A stretch of DNA of 64,000 nucleotides from Oscheius sp. JU75 (Eukaryota; Nematoda; Chromadorea; Rhabditida; Rhabditidae), in assembly GCA_037178855.1 (NCBI GenBank), contig JASJZC010000005.1, forward strand, positions 6,758,001 to 6,822,000. Direction: 5' to 3'. Below are positions 1 through 10,613 of this stretch, piece after piece. A program made the position numbers and the translations under genes. Position 1 is the stretch's first letter. Each line of letters begins with the position of its first letter. Under the pieces are notes generated by a model. That model did not search any database, was not told the DNA's origin, and saw nothing but the letters and a program-made list of their open reading frames with translations.

Positions 1-174
1 GCCAGCCTAGTATGCGATCGAGTAACAGCTCCCCATGACGTCACCGCAGACCAATCTAATGCCCCGCCGTTTTATTTTCTACTCCTTCTACGACCTCCGA
101 CAGAATAACTAGTTTTAATAGAGCACGAATACAGCTAGAGCATAAAATAGCCATTTACGTTGTAAACAGTCGGA

Positions 175-912
175 ATGACCGCCAAGAGTTGGTGGCTACC
201 CCGATCGTTTGCAGTAATTGTCGTTCTTGTAAGTTATCCTCCTTTGAAACCAACATATTTCGATCATAGTGTTTATTTCTAATACTTCGAATCGTATTGG
301 TCACGAAAAAAGATCTGGATATCGAACATAACCAGGTCAACATTGGACTACTCCTGTCAACCATAATCACCTGCGGTTCGCTCTACTTGGGAAAGGTTGG
401 TTTGTCCTTTTATCATACTGTCCTCAACAGAAACATATCGTATCAAGCATTTCACCAGCTTCTTATCTTTCGATGTTCTTGTTTGTTTTAATAGCAAATC
501 AAAAGAGTATCAACTATCTGCTCTCCTGGTTCTAGAACCAGAGTATAGCCGTTCTGACAGTTTCGTATTCTAGATACTAGCAGAAAACAACTTTGACGTG
601 AATGCTAGCCAGCATTTCTTTATGTTCAGTGTGGTCGTCACTTTTATGGTAAGACAGACGTCCGCTTTTGAATAAAACGCGTTCAGAAATCTGTACTCTT
701 GTTGGGAGCCTCCGATTTCGGCGAATATACTGAAAAGTTTTTTGCGGGATTTGTCTCGAGAGAACTGTACATTAGTAAGTGTTTAATTCAATGGTTCATT
801 TTCAGTATTTTCAGTCTGGCTTCTTTCGATTCTCGCCGAAATCGGGATAGAAATTGATCTCGGGAGACGGATTATAGTAGCCAGGAAAAGAGCAGCAGTT
901 CAGTTTGGATAA
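175..912 (+). CDS. Small four-helix membrane protein, tandem copy 1
   Basis: Five exons close in phase (175-228, 270-395, 574-648, 687-774, 815-912) to give 146 residues with about four hydrophobic stretches and no recognised family. An acceptor-like TAAACAG lies 5 bases before the ATG, fitting trans-splicing. The next gene (1093-1712) has the same intron phases (0,0,0,1) and matching segments: exon 2 of both carries a D-L...N-x-V-N-x-G-L-L core, and the last exon of both reads I-W-x-L-S-I-x-A-E-x-G-I-E. The third intron (396-573) starts with an atypical GTTGGT and is longer than the rest, so that junction is the weakest. Function unknown; the topology suggests a small integral membrane protein. 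Confidence 0.6.
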
Positions 913-1092
913 TCAAGCAAAGAATCTAGCGTATTGTGTCATGTCTATCGAGAAGAATAATGGCTAAGAGTGAATGCTTAGTTTACATGAGTGAGACAAT
1001 AAATTTCTTTGTCGTATGGATTGGTCTGTTTCCGAAGTTTCTAGCTTCTCTGTATCTCTTTTTTTGACCTGAAGTTTACATTTCCAGAGGCG

Positions 1093-1712
1093 ATGAACAG
1101 GCGTGAGGGACCGTCGAAACCCATCAGTTGGTGGAGTTCTAGATGTAATGCCTTACAAGCTGTCCTGGTAAGTTATGAGTTAAATCCGTTTTCGAAGGTA
1201 TTACAGTTCAAAACTGAGCTAGTCAGGTCTCCCTCAATAATCTTCTACTCCAGATCGGCTTCCTCTCCTATCGTTACTACCTGTTTTCGATCGATCCTGA
1301 TCTGGTAAAGGTAGGAAATGCTGTGAATACCGGCTTGCTCGTCACAAGCATCCTGATTATGGTACTAGCATTGATTGGACAGGTACTCTTTGTTTTACTC
1401 AGCTCATAGTCGTCTCTTCAGTATGAAGAAAATTCATCCTGTCGGTTCACAAAAGCTCTCGCCGTTTCCGTGTCCGTTATTGTAAGTCTACCATTTTCAC
1501 AAATCGAAGACAAGATTCCAGAAGTCGGTGTGTCTGTTTTTAGCCTTCATCGAATTGACGCACATAGAAGAAGAGTCCACTTTCCGAGCATATACATCTT
1601 GGGAGTTGGTTATCAGTAAGTCAACAGCAGTTATAAACTAACATTCTGTTCAGTTTGGTTTCTGTCAATCGTTGCCGAATTCGGAATTGAATCCTCGCTT
1701 GTTGGTTTCTAA
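1093..1712 (+). CDS. Small four-helix membrane protein, tandem copy 2
   Basis: Exons 1093-1167, 1254-1382, 1422-1481, 1522-1615 and 1654-1712 join without a phase conflict into 138 residues. Helices are visible around residues 22-38, 45-67, 78-103 and 118-132. A TTTCCAG acceptor 5 bases before the ATG supports this start. It is a paralogue of the gene at 175-912, with identical exon number and phases and the shared closing motif I-W-F-L-S-I-V-A-E-F-G-I-E. No family was recognised. The two copies are only moderately similar, so the duplication is old and both frames have been kept open by selection. Confidence 0.7.
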
Positions 1713-1721
1713 ACGATATTG

Positions 1722-2036
1722 ATGATCCCATCCAATGACATTGACGTGGAAAAGGACCATTTTTGCTTTTGTAACCAAACTACTCTTATCCCCTTCTTAT
1801 TGCACGCGGTAAATTCTCACTCAGATTCTGTGCTTGACATTCCAATGAATCGTTTCCGACGTTAGCATAGTTTTGAGTGGCCCTTGCTGGTTCTTCCTCT
1901 CGCAGTCATCTCAATATTAATATTTGTAGGTTTCCTCTCGAAGTTTTCGTCTGACACGCCCAACGGCTGTAAACAAAAAGACCGTATTGAGTTATACAGC
2001 TATACCTGGAACCCTCTGACCTTTTTTCAAAAATAG
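1722..2036 (+). CDS. Possible small single-pass membrane protein
   Basis: Nine bases after the previous stop, an ATG opens a 29-codon exon (1722-1808). It joins in phase across a 57-bp GTAAAT...GTTAG intron to 1866-2036, giving 85 residues with one hydrophobic helix (P-L-L-V-L-P-L-A-V-I-S-I-L-I-F). The tight spacing would suit a downstream cistron. There is no trans-splice acceptor between the genes and no homologue I recognise, so it may equally be 3' UTR of the preceding gene. Confidence 0.25.
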
Positions 2037-5012
2037 TATTGCAAACTAGCCATTGTCTCTAAAGTGACAACCCCCACTTCTAGTCGTAGGAAAATTGGCG
2101 CAGTTTACAAGCAGCAATCAGACCGTGAATAAGGCACTTTCCGTTCAAAAGTCCTCTTCCTCTTCCGCCTCCCTCAAACTATATATTCCCCACCTTCAAT
2201 TGGATCATCTTCCCACGGTCCCAGTCCAAGGAATCAACTTCCCTATTTTCCATCTTTGTGTCTGCCTTGTTACTTCCATTCATAGCACATTCAAGTACGT
2301 AGGTAGTCTGGATCTCTTTTGAGGACAGGAGACTCGTTTTTGTCTGGATTACTTGAATATGATATCAGTAACCACATGTGTTGTTTTGCTCACTGTTCAG
2401 TACAATTCAGATGGACTGGAGAGTTTGCTCATAGGCCATTGTGGCTCATGAAAGGACTCGTCAACGAAGTAGATTTATAGGAATGCTACTGTGTTTTGGA
2501 ATTGAAGAGTACGTGCAACATATGAATAAGTTGAATTTTTTTTTTATTAGGAGATGTGAATCAATTGCAGAGCAACTGATCTGCTGTTATAATTTAAAAC
2601 ATGACTAGCAGAAACACAACAAGCAAGCTCTGTAGGTTCCGTGTTGCTCTTTAAAAGCTACGGTAGTGAACATCGTAGCCATACCATCTTAATTACTTCG
2701 TCGTTGTTGATTGATTACAGAACAACCTCGTTAGTATGAATTCCTAGTGAACGGACTTTCTCGAACAGTCTCCAGCCAGCTGCAGTTTACCATCTAGTCT
2801 CGTTCTGTAACCCTGATTTCTGTGTAGTTTCCCTGATAAAAAGGGAAAAGATCTCTGTTCAAAAATGAGGAAGTGGAAGTGTAATCATACATTTTAAAGG
2901 TCTTCTACAAACTTGAGATGACGATGAACGTGAAAAGAAAAAAGGTAGGTTGAACCATTAGACGACTATAATCTTGGTAGGGTGAACTTCAGTTTGCTTT
3001 TATCATAGAATCCAAATACCATTCGACCTTCTTCTACACACATTGATTCTTCCGTTCTAGCCGCCCATTTCGTGCGATCTAGATCGATTCTACACTCTTG
3101 CCTTTGCAAACGTACCATCCCGTTTGTACGAAGTATTAATCGTCAATTGAAGGGCTTTGATCTCAATTCAGTTCCAGTCTAAATAGGCTTGCAACTGCTG
3201 GACGAAACCTGGGAGCTCGAAATTAGGAAGCCTTTTCCAATCTCTAGGAGGGTTAAAAGAAGGCTGGGGCTAAGAGATCACACTTCTATCCTGGTTTGAA
3301 ATCTTTGTCACAGTTTCTATCAGCTATCTTGATTTTCCAACCAGACACATGGTGTCTCGATTTTAAGTCAAGAACTGTAGCCTTTCTCTCAGGACGTCAT
3401 TCCGGATTCTCAATTTCTCCCTCGCAAAGAGCACAAAGAATAAGAAGACTGTTTATGATAAAATAACCAGGAAGCCACGTCTGTTTTCCTAATCGTACCA
3501 TCTCATATTTGTGATGAGCCTGCTTTCAAGGTATAAACATGACACTGGAAAAAGCAAAGCTCAAAGCAAAAACCAAACTTCTTGTTTACCGAAAGAGACC
3601 ATCTCTTTGGATTTTTGGTCTTGGGGACGAGAGCGCTTCCCGTGCCTAAATACCCTTCTGTCATTCCCGTGGTCATTCAAGAACAGTTCTCTTATATACC
3701 CTTGTTGATCTGTTATCCTTTTTGAGCTCAATGCGACAGCAATGATCAAGAACACCCTGACTCTAGCACTACGACAGAGACCCCTCCAATGATTGACTAA
3801 TCGTTCTTTTGCAGCTGCATGCAGCTAGGAAAGAGCTCATCCAATTTTGCAGCTAATCTTTGGAAACAATTCCAGATAAACTTCCTTATGTCTGTTCGAA
3901 GTTTGGAGAATATAATAATTGACTAATGGAGTGTTTCTCTTGTTGTTCGTCCCAGGATGAATAGACCTGGAGACGTCAGAAAGGTCGAATCTTGTTCTCC
4001 TCTCGGATCTCTCTTTCATGAGGGCGGAGTCTAAATGAGTCGACTGGATTTCAAGAATAAGAGAACAAATTCTGTTATAACGAGAAAACGACTACTCTTC
4101 GCTTTTGGGGTGGGAGGTCTTTCCTCGATAGCCAGTTCGCATCTGACCTCTCTGACTCTAGTCGGCATACGGTAACTCTGTCTGTATCTATTATACTTTC
4201 GGAACTTGCTCTGGAAAATTTTCAAAATAGTCAATCTCGTACAACTCGTAGCTTCAATGGAAGCATCAGAAACCGTTCGCTAACCTTCCACCTGACTAAC
4301 TCCCACACCAACAGCTGCATTCAGCGAGACAAATAAGGAACTGTGGTTTCTGTCCATTCGCTTTAACTCATTACGGTGAATATCTCTGATCTTTGGGGGA
4401 AGATCTGTCATGTTTCACTTAACATTTTCTTTCTCACGTTGATTCCTTAGTCTGCCACAAAGCACACTTTTTGCCTATTGACCTCAAGTTCAGTAACCTA
4501 GAAGATCGAGGACGCATGCCAATGACCAAAGTTGCCTCTTTGGTTGTTTTGTCAAAGTCAGAGAGAGGCATTCATCCATGTACTCGCGCATGCATATTGT
4601 GGAAGATTCACTGGCTGTATGACGCCGAAAGCTGACAGCACTCTCGTATGTTCGTGTTCTTTCTCTTGTCATTTTAGAATATGTGATTGAATCATTTGAA
4701 CATGATGCTTCTTTCCAGTGTTCTCAAACCATTTTCTTAAAAGCTGTCTCTTGTTCGGATATAGTATTTACAGGGTACACAGGTAGTCCGCATACATGCA
4801 AAAAATCAACTCAATCAGTGACCTCATATGAATCCTTCCTGACTACTCTTGCGTCAGTCTCATTGTTTGCCACGTCAGTCACTCGTGAAACAACGCATCG
4901 CTTTTCACATATTACTTCAGTACAAGCAGTATTCCCTATTGTCATCAGACGTCTTACCCTTCTTGCCTTTGTTCTCATTTCTTATAACCTGAACCCCTTT
5001 ACAGAGACACAA
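2037..5012. other. Intergenic region without a supported gene
   Basis: Only short, compositionally unremarkable open frames occur on either strand. A minus frame at 3561-3755 begins with a hydrophobic stretch and contains several dibasic pairs, but no acceptor or second exon supports it. No RNA gene or repeat was recognised. Confidence 0.5.
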
Positions 5013-5281
5013 ATGGGTAGCATACTGGTCAGAATTCTGTTCCTCCTGTCAGCTGTTTTCTGTCTATTGGTTTCAGCATTCGACCTCCAGCCTACACTAG
5101 ATTACGACTATGATTCTCTACTTGACGCTATTCTTCCTCAACGTTTCAGAGGTTTGTATAACTTCAATACCGAGAAATAAGAACCTTTTCAGTGCCAGCA
5201 ATAAAACTACAGCCACCTCGCGTGCTTCGACAGTCTCCAATGAGGACATATCATTTGACCGGTGGAATATTTGGTCGTTAA
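5013..5281 (+). CDS. Candidate amidated neuropeptide precursor
   Basis: Exons 5013-5151 and 5193-5281 (41-bp intron, phase 1) encode 75 residues. The N-terminus is a clear signal peptide (M-G-S-I-L-V-R-I-L-F-L-L-S-A-V-F-C-L-L-V-S-A). The C-terminus is Gly-Arg-stop, the classical amidation donor plus basic cleavage residue. Upstream basic sites (Q-R-F-R, P-R-V-L-R) would release a peptide starting with Gln (possible pyroglutamate) and ending ...H-L-T-G-G-I-F-amide. TTTACAG lies 8 bases before the ATG, so the longer in-frame open stretch upstream (from 4683) is taken as non-coding. I do not recognise a named peptide family. Confidence 0.6.
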
Positions 5282-6015
5282 ACGGAAGAAGAGAGCAAGA
5301 TAGCTGTAATGAACTATATTTCTGTCTGGAACAAATTCGTACTGCCTCCAGTACCAGAAAAAAATATGCTGACCCGTTTCTGGATTTACCAGAGTTCATT
5401 CACTCAATGATAATCAAAAAAGATATAGAAAACGAAACCAATTAAACACAATCAGTCGCATAATTCTGGAAAAAAGACCCTCGTTTCCGCAATACTAGCA
5501 CCTAGAGGACAGAATAGCCTTTCTGCCGCTCTATGATACGGTAGTACCTTCGGTCTCTTACAGTAAACGTACAAACTATGCTATTTTCCTTGAAAAATAA
5601 GAAAAAAATATGCAGAAACCAACTTTGATGGCCTGAAGAGAAATTAAAGAAGAGGAGCGTTCAGTCGAGCAACCAAGCGATGCTGACATCGTGACGAGGA
5701 ACAAGAATGCTGAAAGACGATCATCCAGAACGAAAAAACTTGAACTTATCTGGAGGAAAAGAAACTGCGAGAAGACCAGATGCCTGTCCTCCATAGAGAA
5801 TGGGATCCCTCAGAGCAAAGAAGACTGCTGAAAGTTTTGAATGAGACTAAGGAAAGGAAACGGTTCGGATTAATACAGAAAGGAAAAGTTATCTGGAAAA
5901 AAACTCGGAGCTTCCTCCGTTTCTGAGGATGGACTGTACGAGGTTTTGAAAGGAAGTGAAAGACTGAAAGGTCCGAAAGTGACCAAACTGAAATGTATCG
6001 TCGAACAAGAGCAGT
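5282..6015. other. Intergenic, A/G-rich, no supported gene
   Basis: The stretch holds purine-rich sequence with frequent GAAA runs and only short frames. Nothing assignable was found before the foldback element at 6016. Confidence 0.5.
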
Positions 6016-6419
6016 GGTAATAGTTCGGCAGGCGCCCCCTTTCGTTTAAATTTTTGGCGCGCTTTTACAATATCGCTCAGAATAGGTTTTTCTGATAAAA
6101 TTTACCAACTTTTTCAGTTTTTGACGGCTTTTACCGAATCTAGCGTGTAAAAAAACCCCCTAGAATGTAAGAAAAGTGAAAAAAAACTACGGAAAAGAAC
6201 GAGTTATTCGAGGTTTGTCTCAAACTTACAGTTCTCTAATTTCCCTGTTATTTATGAAGTTTTGCATGTCCTAAAGGGTTCTTTTTACACGCTGGATTTG
6301 ATAAACGCAGTTAGAAACTGGAAAAATTAATAAATTTTATGAGAAAAACACGATTTTAGACGAAGGGGGCAACTACCGTAATTTTTTACTTGAAGGGGGG
6401 AGCCTGCCTAACTATTACC
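6016..6419. mobile_element. Foldback/MITE-like element with long inverted repeats
   Basis: The left end starts GGTAATAGTTCGGCAGGC and the right end is its near-perfect reverse complement, ending GCCTGCCTAACTATTACC. Pairing continues inward for about 150 bp per arm, with shared blocks such as TTTTTCT.ATAAAATTTA and AGCGTGTAAAAA, leaving a loop of roughly 100 bp. No coding capacity was seen. The structure fits a non-autonomous DNA transposon of foldback/MITE type. It lies about 270 bp from a broken Tc1/mariner transposase, but no sequence links the two. Confidence 0.8.
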
Positions 6420-6687
6420 GACTTGAAGGGTGCCAAATAGGCCTAAAAAGGGGTAGAGGAGGACAACGAGCTTGGTAACCAGCTGCAAAACACGTATAGG
6501 GGCAAAACAAATAAAAATACGATTACTTGCGACTGGTTCTCGAAAATGTGCAAGAATCACATAACTGCAAACAGAATGCACAACACAAGATGTGGCTTTT
6601 GCTCGGAATAACATGGCCACGCAATGGCACAAGGCTAGTCGCTAAGGTTTTCTGTTAGTTTTTGCAGGTTGTGTTCTCGGACTAGAG

Positions 6688-7092
6688 GAGATGGACTCTG
6701 GCGTCATGGTTTGAGCAGCGTTCCACAGTGGCGAATCCCTGAATCTTTACTTCGTTACGGATTGACTGAATGGTCAGCTTATCAGCAGATTCTGGCTCAA
6801 CACCTTCTTCCATTCCTGGGTACGCCCCAGGGAAATGGATACTCGCTCGTTCAAGACAATGCCCCGTTTCACGCAAGCAATGGAACAATGCAGGGGATGG
6901 CTGCTAATGATATTAATACGACTGGCCGGATTGCTCTCTCGATTGTAATCCAAGCGAAAATCCCTTTGGAGTTTTAACTCAAAAGGTGTCGAATCCGAGC
7001 TCGGAGCAACAAAAACCGACTTGTTTTACGACGTTGAATGCTTCTACGTATCTCGTGATGGTCGAGATTACGTTGTTCTATACGTTATAGAG
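6688..7092 (+). pseudogene. Decayed Tc1/mariner (DDE) transposase fragment
   Basis: Conserved transposase blocks occur in three different frames. V-M-V-stop-A-A-F-H-S-G is the usual VMVWAAF block with its Trp codon now TGA. A-Y-Q-Q-I-L-A-Q-H-L-L-P-F and L-V-Q-D-N-A-P-F-H-A-S carry the second catalytic Asp. D-C-N-P-S-E-N-P-F-G-V-L (about 6940-6980) carries the third acidic residue. At least two frameshifts and a stop separate them, and the DNA-binding N-terminus is missing. It is a dead remnant rather than an active transposon. Confidence 0.8.
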
Positions 7093-7095
7093 CTT

Positions 7096-7320
7096 CCTAG
7101 TTCAAGTTTTTTTGGCGGATTTTTGAATATTCTTGACGGTTTTTGATATACCCCATTGTTCTTCACCATTTTTGTTGGAATCGCTTACTGCTTACTCTAT
7201 TTTGCCTTGAAACAATAATTTGGAGGGAGAAAACGTCAGATTCCGGCAGAAAATGATGAAGTACAAGGAGAAATATCAAAATCTTGAAGAAAGTTAAAAA
7301 TCCGCCAAAAAGAAAAAGCT
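7096..7320. repeat. Imperfect inverted repeat (small foldback element)
   Basis: The left arm from 7096 carries TTTTTGGCGGATTTTT and CTTGACGGTTTTTGATAT. The right arm ends at 7320 and carries the reverse complements (AAAAATCCGCCAAAAA, ATATCAAAATCTTGAAG). Pairing extends for about 85-90 bp per arm. It begins directly after the transposase remnant and may be a separate insertion or what is left of that transposon's end. Confidence 0.65.
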
Positions 7321-7444
7321 CGCGAAAACCTGTTGAAATGAACGGGGCCACCAGCCGAAGTATTACTAAAGTTTGTTCGTTCTTCAAAGTTTAAAAAAAA
7401 ACCCAAGTAATTAGGTCCAAGGTAGAGTTATTCGTGCGAAAAAG

Positions 7445-8109
7445 ATGTCTGCCAGTCTTCTACTATTCGTCCTAACGACGGGTCTTTTCGCCTTGGAGGA
7501 AGACACTCACAGCATTGACACGAGAGGATACGTCTTCGACCAAAAGGGTAAATGTGAGTTTTCCCTGAAACAAACTCTATCGAGCAAAGTATAGATGTGC
7601 AGACGAATTCTGTATACATGTACATGGTGATATATTCGGTCTTCATCTCCGTGATTCTAGTGGTTGGCTGCGTCAATCTCTGTCTCATTCGCTGCTACTA
7701 CAGACGTAAATGTCGCGAAATTCTGGATCAGATGAAGGTTGATAGGGCCAAGAAGCTTAAGGAAGAAGGTGATTCGTCGCCATTTGCTGTCCATCCCCTT
7801 CGAACTGGTCATTTGGATGAGGCGCCGAGGAAGGAGGAAAGGGAACGGACACAGCACATGGTTTGGGATCCGGCCACATTGGCCCAAGTTTGTCATCTGA
7901 TGCAGCCGAATCGCGAAGACGCCGTCTTCTTCCACAATCAGCCCTATCGAGGAGTCGTTCTCAATACTCGCGAACAAGCCGATCAAGGAGTCATTCCGGA
8001 AGGTGCTGTCGGGTTCGACGCGCCGCTCTCCAGTGTTGCTATCAACTCGGGCGTCCAAGCCACCAGCAACTTTTCCAAGCTTTCCCACCTCCAGAAAAAG
8101 GAGAAATAA
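7445..8109 (+). CDS. Type I single-pass membrane protein, unknown family
   Basis: Exons 7445-7547 and 7595-8109 (47-bp intron, phase 1) encode 205 residues. Residues 1-17 form a signal peptide (M-S-A-S-L-L-L-F-V-L-T-T-G-L-F-A). A short acidic lumenal segment follows, then a helix at about residues 46-68 (M-V-I-Y-S-V-F-I-S-V-I-L-V-V-G-C-V), then a basic stop-transfer R-C-Y-Y-R-R-K-C-R and a polar cytoplasmic tail of about 135 residues. The gene is tail-to-tail with the V-ATPase subunit C gene (213 bp between the stops). The long, ordered tail suggests a conserved protein, but I cannot name it. Confidence 0.75.
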
Positions 8110-8322
8110 ACTACGTTTGCTATAAATTCTGCTCATAAAACTCTTCTTAAAATTAACAAAAGAGACAAAAGGGACGGGGGAAAGAAGTGAAGAGTGGTAA
8201 AATGTACACAGTAGTTCTCTAATCGTCATCACTGCAAATGACTATACTTTCTGTTAAATATATGCTACACATCACATTTTTCACGGAATGTATGGAATGG
8301 TACAGGGTTTTCTACGCATAAA

Positions 8323-9908
8323 CTAGTTTTTCTTCTCGAAAAAGTCGAGGTTCAGCTTGAAGAAGACGTAGGGATAGTACTCGTTGACTCCGAGTGACAT
8401 CAGAGCAGGTGAATCTTCGAAGCTGTCGATAGGACCCGCAGCCGATCCGTCTAGATGGATGTAGAGTTTGTGCAACTCGCCTCGCAGCTTCTTTTGGGCT
8501 CCTTTTGTCGGTTCGACGACGGCTGCTTGGAAATTGACCGGAAGACCGTATCTGAAGGTTTTTTGTGAATAGTAAACATGAAAAAAGCACCTTAGGACGG
8601 ATTCAACGAACACTCGGAGGGCTTTGATGTGGATATAGGCGGCGAAGATTTCGCCAAAGTTGATTTTCAGCCATCGGATCAGGGGAGCATACTGTTTCTG
8701 TTTCTCGGCTACGAGCTTGTCTCGCTCGCTCTTTCCTGCCTTCAGCGATTCCTCGTCGTAGACGAAATCGCGCACGATGAATCTGAAAAGGGAACATTCT
8801 TTTCTTCGCTCAACATTTAATTGGGAAACACAAAGGAGTAGAAAACTCACTTGTTCTCCCTGGCCAGCTGCTTGAATTCTTCGATGACCTTCTTGAACAA
8901 GGTGACGGAGTACAGAGCGTGTTCTCCCTCCTCGGTGATCAGTCTGCTGGATCCCGGCACGACCATTGCGGTGAATGACGAATATTTCATCTCCCATTCC
9001 TTGGCGTTGACTCTACAAACTGAAGCAGTTAATAGATAACCGAAACAGAAGAAACAATAAGTGTTGACTCACCTGGGAACTACGACCATGAGGGTTTGGA
9101 GATATTCGGAATTCAAGACAAAGTCCTCGGCTTTGACCACATCGGCTAGATCTTTCGTCACCAGGGATCCTCTTGAAAATTTTTTTATGAAGACGAATAG
9201 AAGGAAAACATACGTGGCTTTTCTGTCAATTTGATTGAGATTGTTCTTCAAGTTGTTGTAGGAAATGGACTTGGACTTGAGGTCATTGTCGATTTGCGTG
9301 ACCTGCTTGCCCATAATCTCGGTCAGGACCTTCAGCGACTGTTTCAGCGGATATTTGGCTCCTTCCCATTGGAATTTAGTCACGTAGCTCTTCATGTCCT
9401 CTAAATGTTGAGATAAACAAGGCAAATAACGACGACATACTGTTGCCGATGACCAAATTCTCGTAGAGCTTGCTCTTGTCGTCCTCGAGCACCTCACCAA
9501 AGTATTGCACTAGTTTCCTCGTCACTCTCAAAACGTATACTTTGAAAAAGAAACGACGGGGGTTAAAAAAAAGTTCAGATTCGCGTAAATTGGAAAAAAA
9601 AAAATTCATTAATCGAGCTTTTTTTGACAGAATGCTGCAAAAAATATTGATCAAAGACATGAACTAACCCTTCGGCCGTCGTGTCCAGCTTTGTGAGGTC
9701 ATCGGACAGTCCGACGAGCTGATCGAGAGTTCCTACCTGAATTTCCTTCGTTTGTAATAGGAAAATAGAGTACCTTGAGATCCGGGACGGCGAATTTGGA
9801 GTTGACAGCCAGATTTCCGGTACCGCGATTGAGCTTCTCCCAGGCATCACTGGTTCCCTTCTCGCCGGGCACGGAGATGAGCCAGTACTCCCCGGAGGTG
9901 GTAGTCAT
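8323..9908 (-). CDS. vha-11: V-ATPase V1 subunit C (VHA-11/Vma5-like)
   Basis: About 385 residues from roughly nine exons, the normal length for subunit C. The N-terminus [17 protein letters not shown] and blocks such as [41 protein letters not shown] and Y-Y-P-Y-V are characteristic. Subunit C bridges the V1 stator stalks and the V0 a-subunit and is released when the pump disassembles. The ATG is 4 bases after an ATTTTAG acceptor. It lies 181 bp downstream of the proteolipid gene on the same strand, as expected for the second cistron of an operon. In C. elegans vha-3 and vha-11 are, to my knowledge, also co-transcribed. Confidence 0.95.
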
Positions 9909-10089
9909 CACCTAAAATTTTTTATTTTTCTCTTTACAATAAACGACAAGAAGTTAAAAGAAGAAGAAGATGTCCTCCTAGGAGGATATTTGGATGAAGG
10001 ATGAAGTGAATGGGTCTATGAGCCTAACAAAGAGAAGAAAGGAATGAGAAATACTGGAAGTGAAAAATGTTCGAATCACGAAAGGATAT
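9909..10089 (-). promoter_or_regulatory. Intercistronic region of a V-ATPase operon
   Basis: These 181 bp separate the proteolipid stop from the subunit C ATG on the same strand. The region ends in a pyrimidine-rich tract and AAATTTTAG acceptor 4 bases before the ATG. Spacing and acceptor fit SL2-type trans-splicing of a downstream operon cistron, although that leader use is an inference. Confidence 0.6.
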
Positions 10090-10613
10090 TTAGGAGGTTC
10101 CGAGAATGAGGGCAACAATCATTCCGTAAAGTCCCAAGACTTCGGAGAAAATAAGAATGAGGATCATTCCGACGAAGAGACGAGGTTGTTGAGCTGTTCC
10201 ACGAACTCCGGCATCTCCGACAATTCCAATGGCGTATCCGGCTCCCAGGCCGCAAAGACCACAAGTGAGTCCAGCTGCCAAATGGGCGAATCCCTTGTTC
10301 AGATTGTATCCCTCTGAACTGGCGCTGACTTTTCCCTTTAGGACCATAGCTACGACAAGACCGTAGATACCAATGATACCAGCCTGGAACCAATTTGACT
10401 GATTAAATACAAAAACAAAACCATAATGACGGGGATGACGGACTTCATGATCAGCTCAGGACGCATGACGCCCATGGAGCAGATTCCGACGGCAGACTTG
10501 GCTGTTCCGTAGGCAGCTCCGAGGACGGTGAAGATTTGGGCAGAAGCGGCTCCCATGTAGCCGAAGAACGGGGCATAGGCAGCCTTCTCGGCTGTGGCCA
10601 AATCGTAAGACAT
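10090..10613 (-). CDS. vha-3: V-ATPase V0 proteolipid subunit c
   Basis: Exons 10422-10613 and 10090-10383 (38-bp intron) give 161 residues, the usual length of the 16-kDa proteolipid. Four helices are visible. The second half contains [15 protein letters not shown] and then [12 protein letters not shown], whose Glu is the proton-carrying residue of helix 4. This ring subunit moves protons through V0. The ATG follows GTTTTAG by 2 bases. It is the first gene of the putative proteolipid/subunit C operon. It could equally be called vha-2-like, since the C. elegans proteolipid paralogues are nearly identical; the neighbour favours vha-3. Confidence 0.95.

Noticed and set aside
4683-5012. In-frame extension upstream of the candidate neuropeptide ATG
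   Set aside because: It would bury the signal peptide in the middle of the protein, and the trans-splice acceptor at about 5001-5004 marks the mRNA start.
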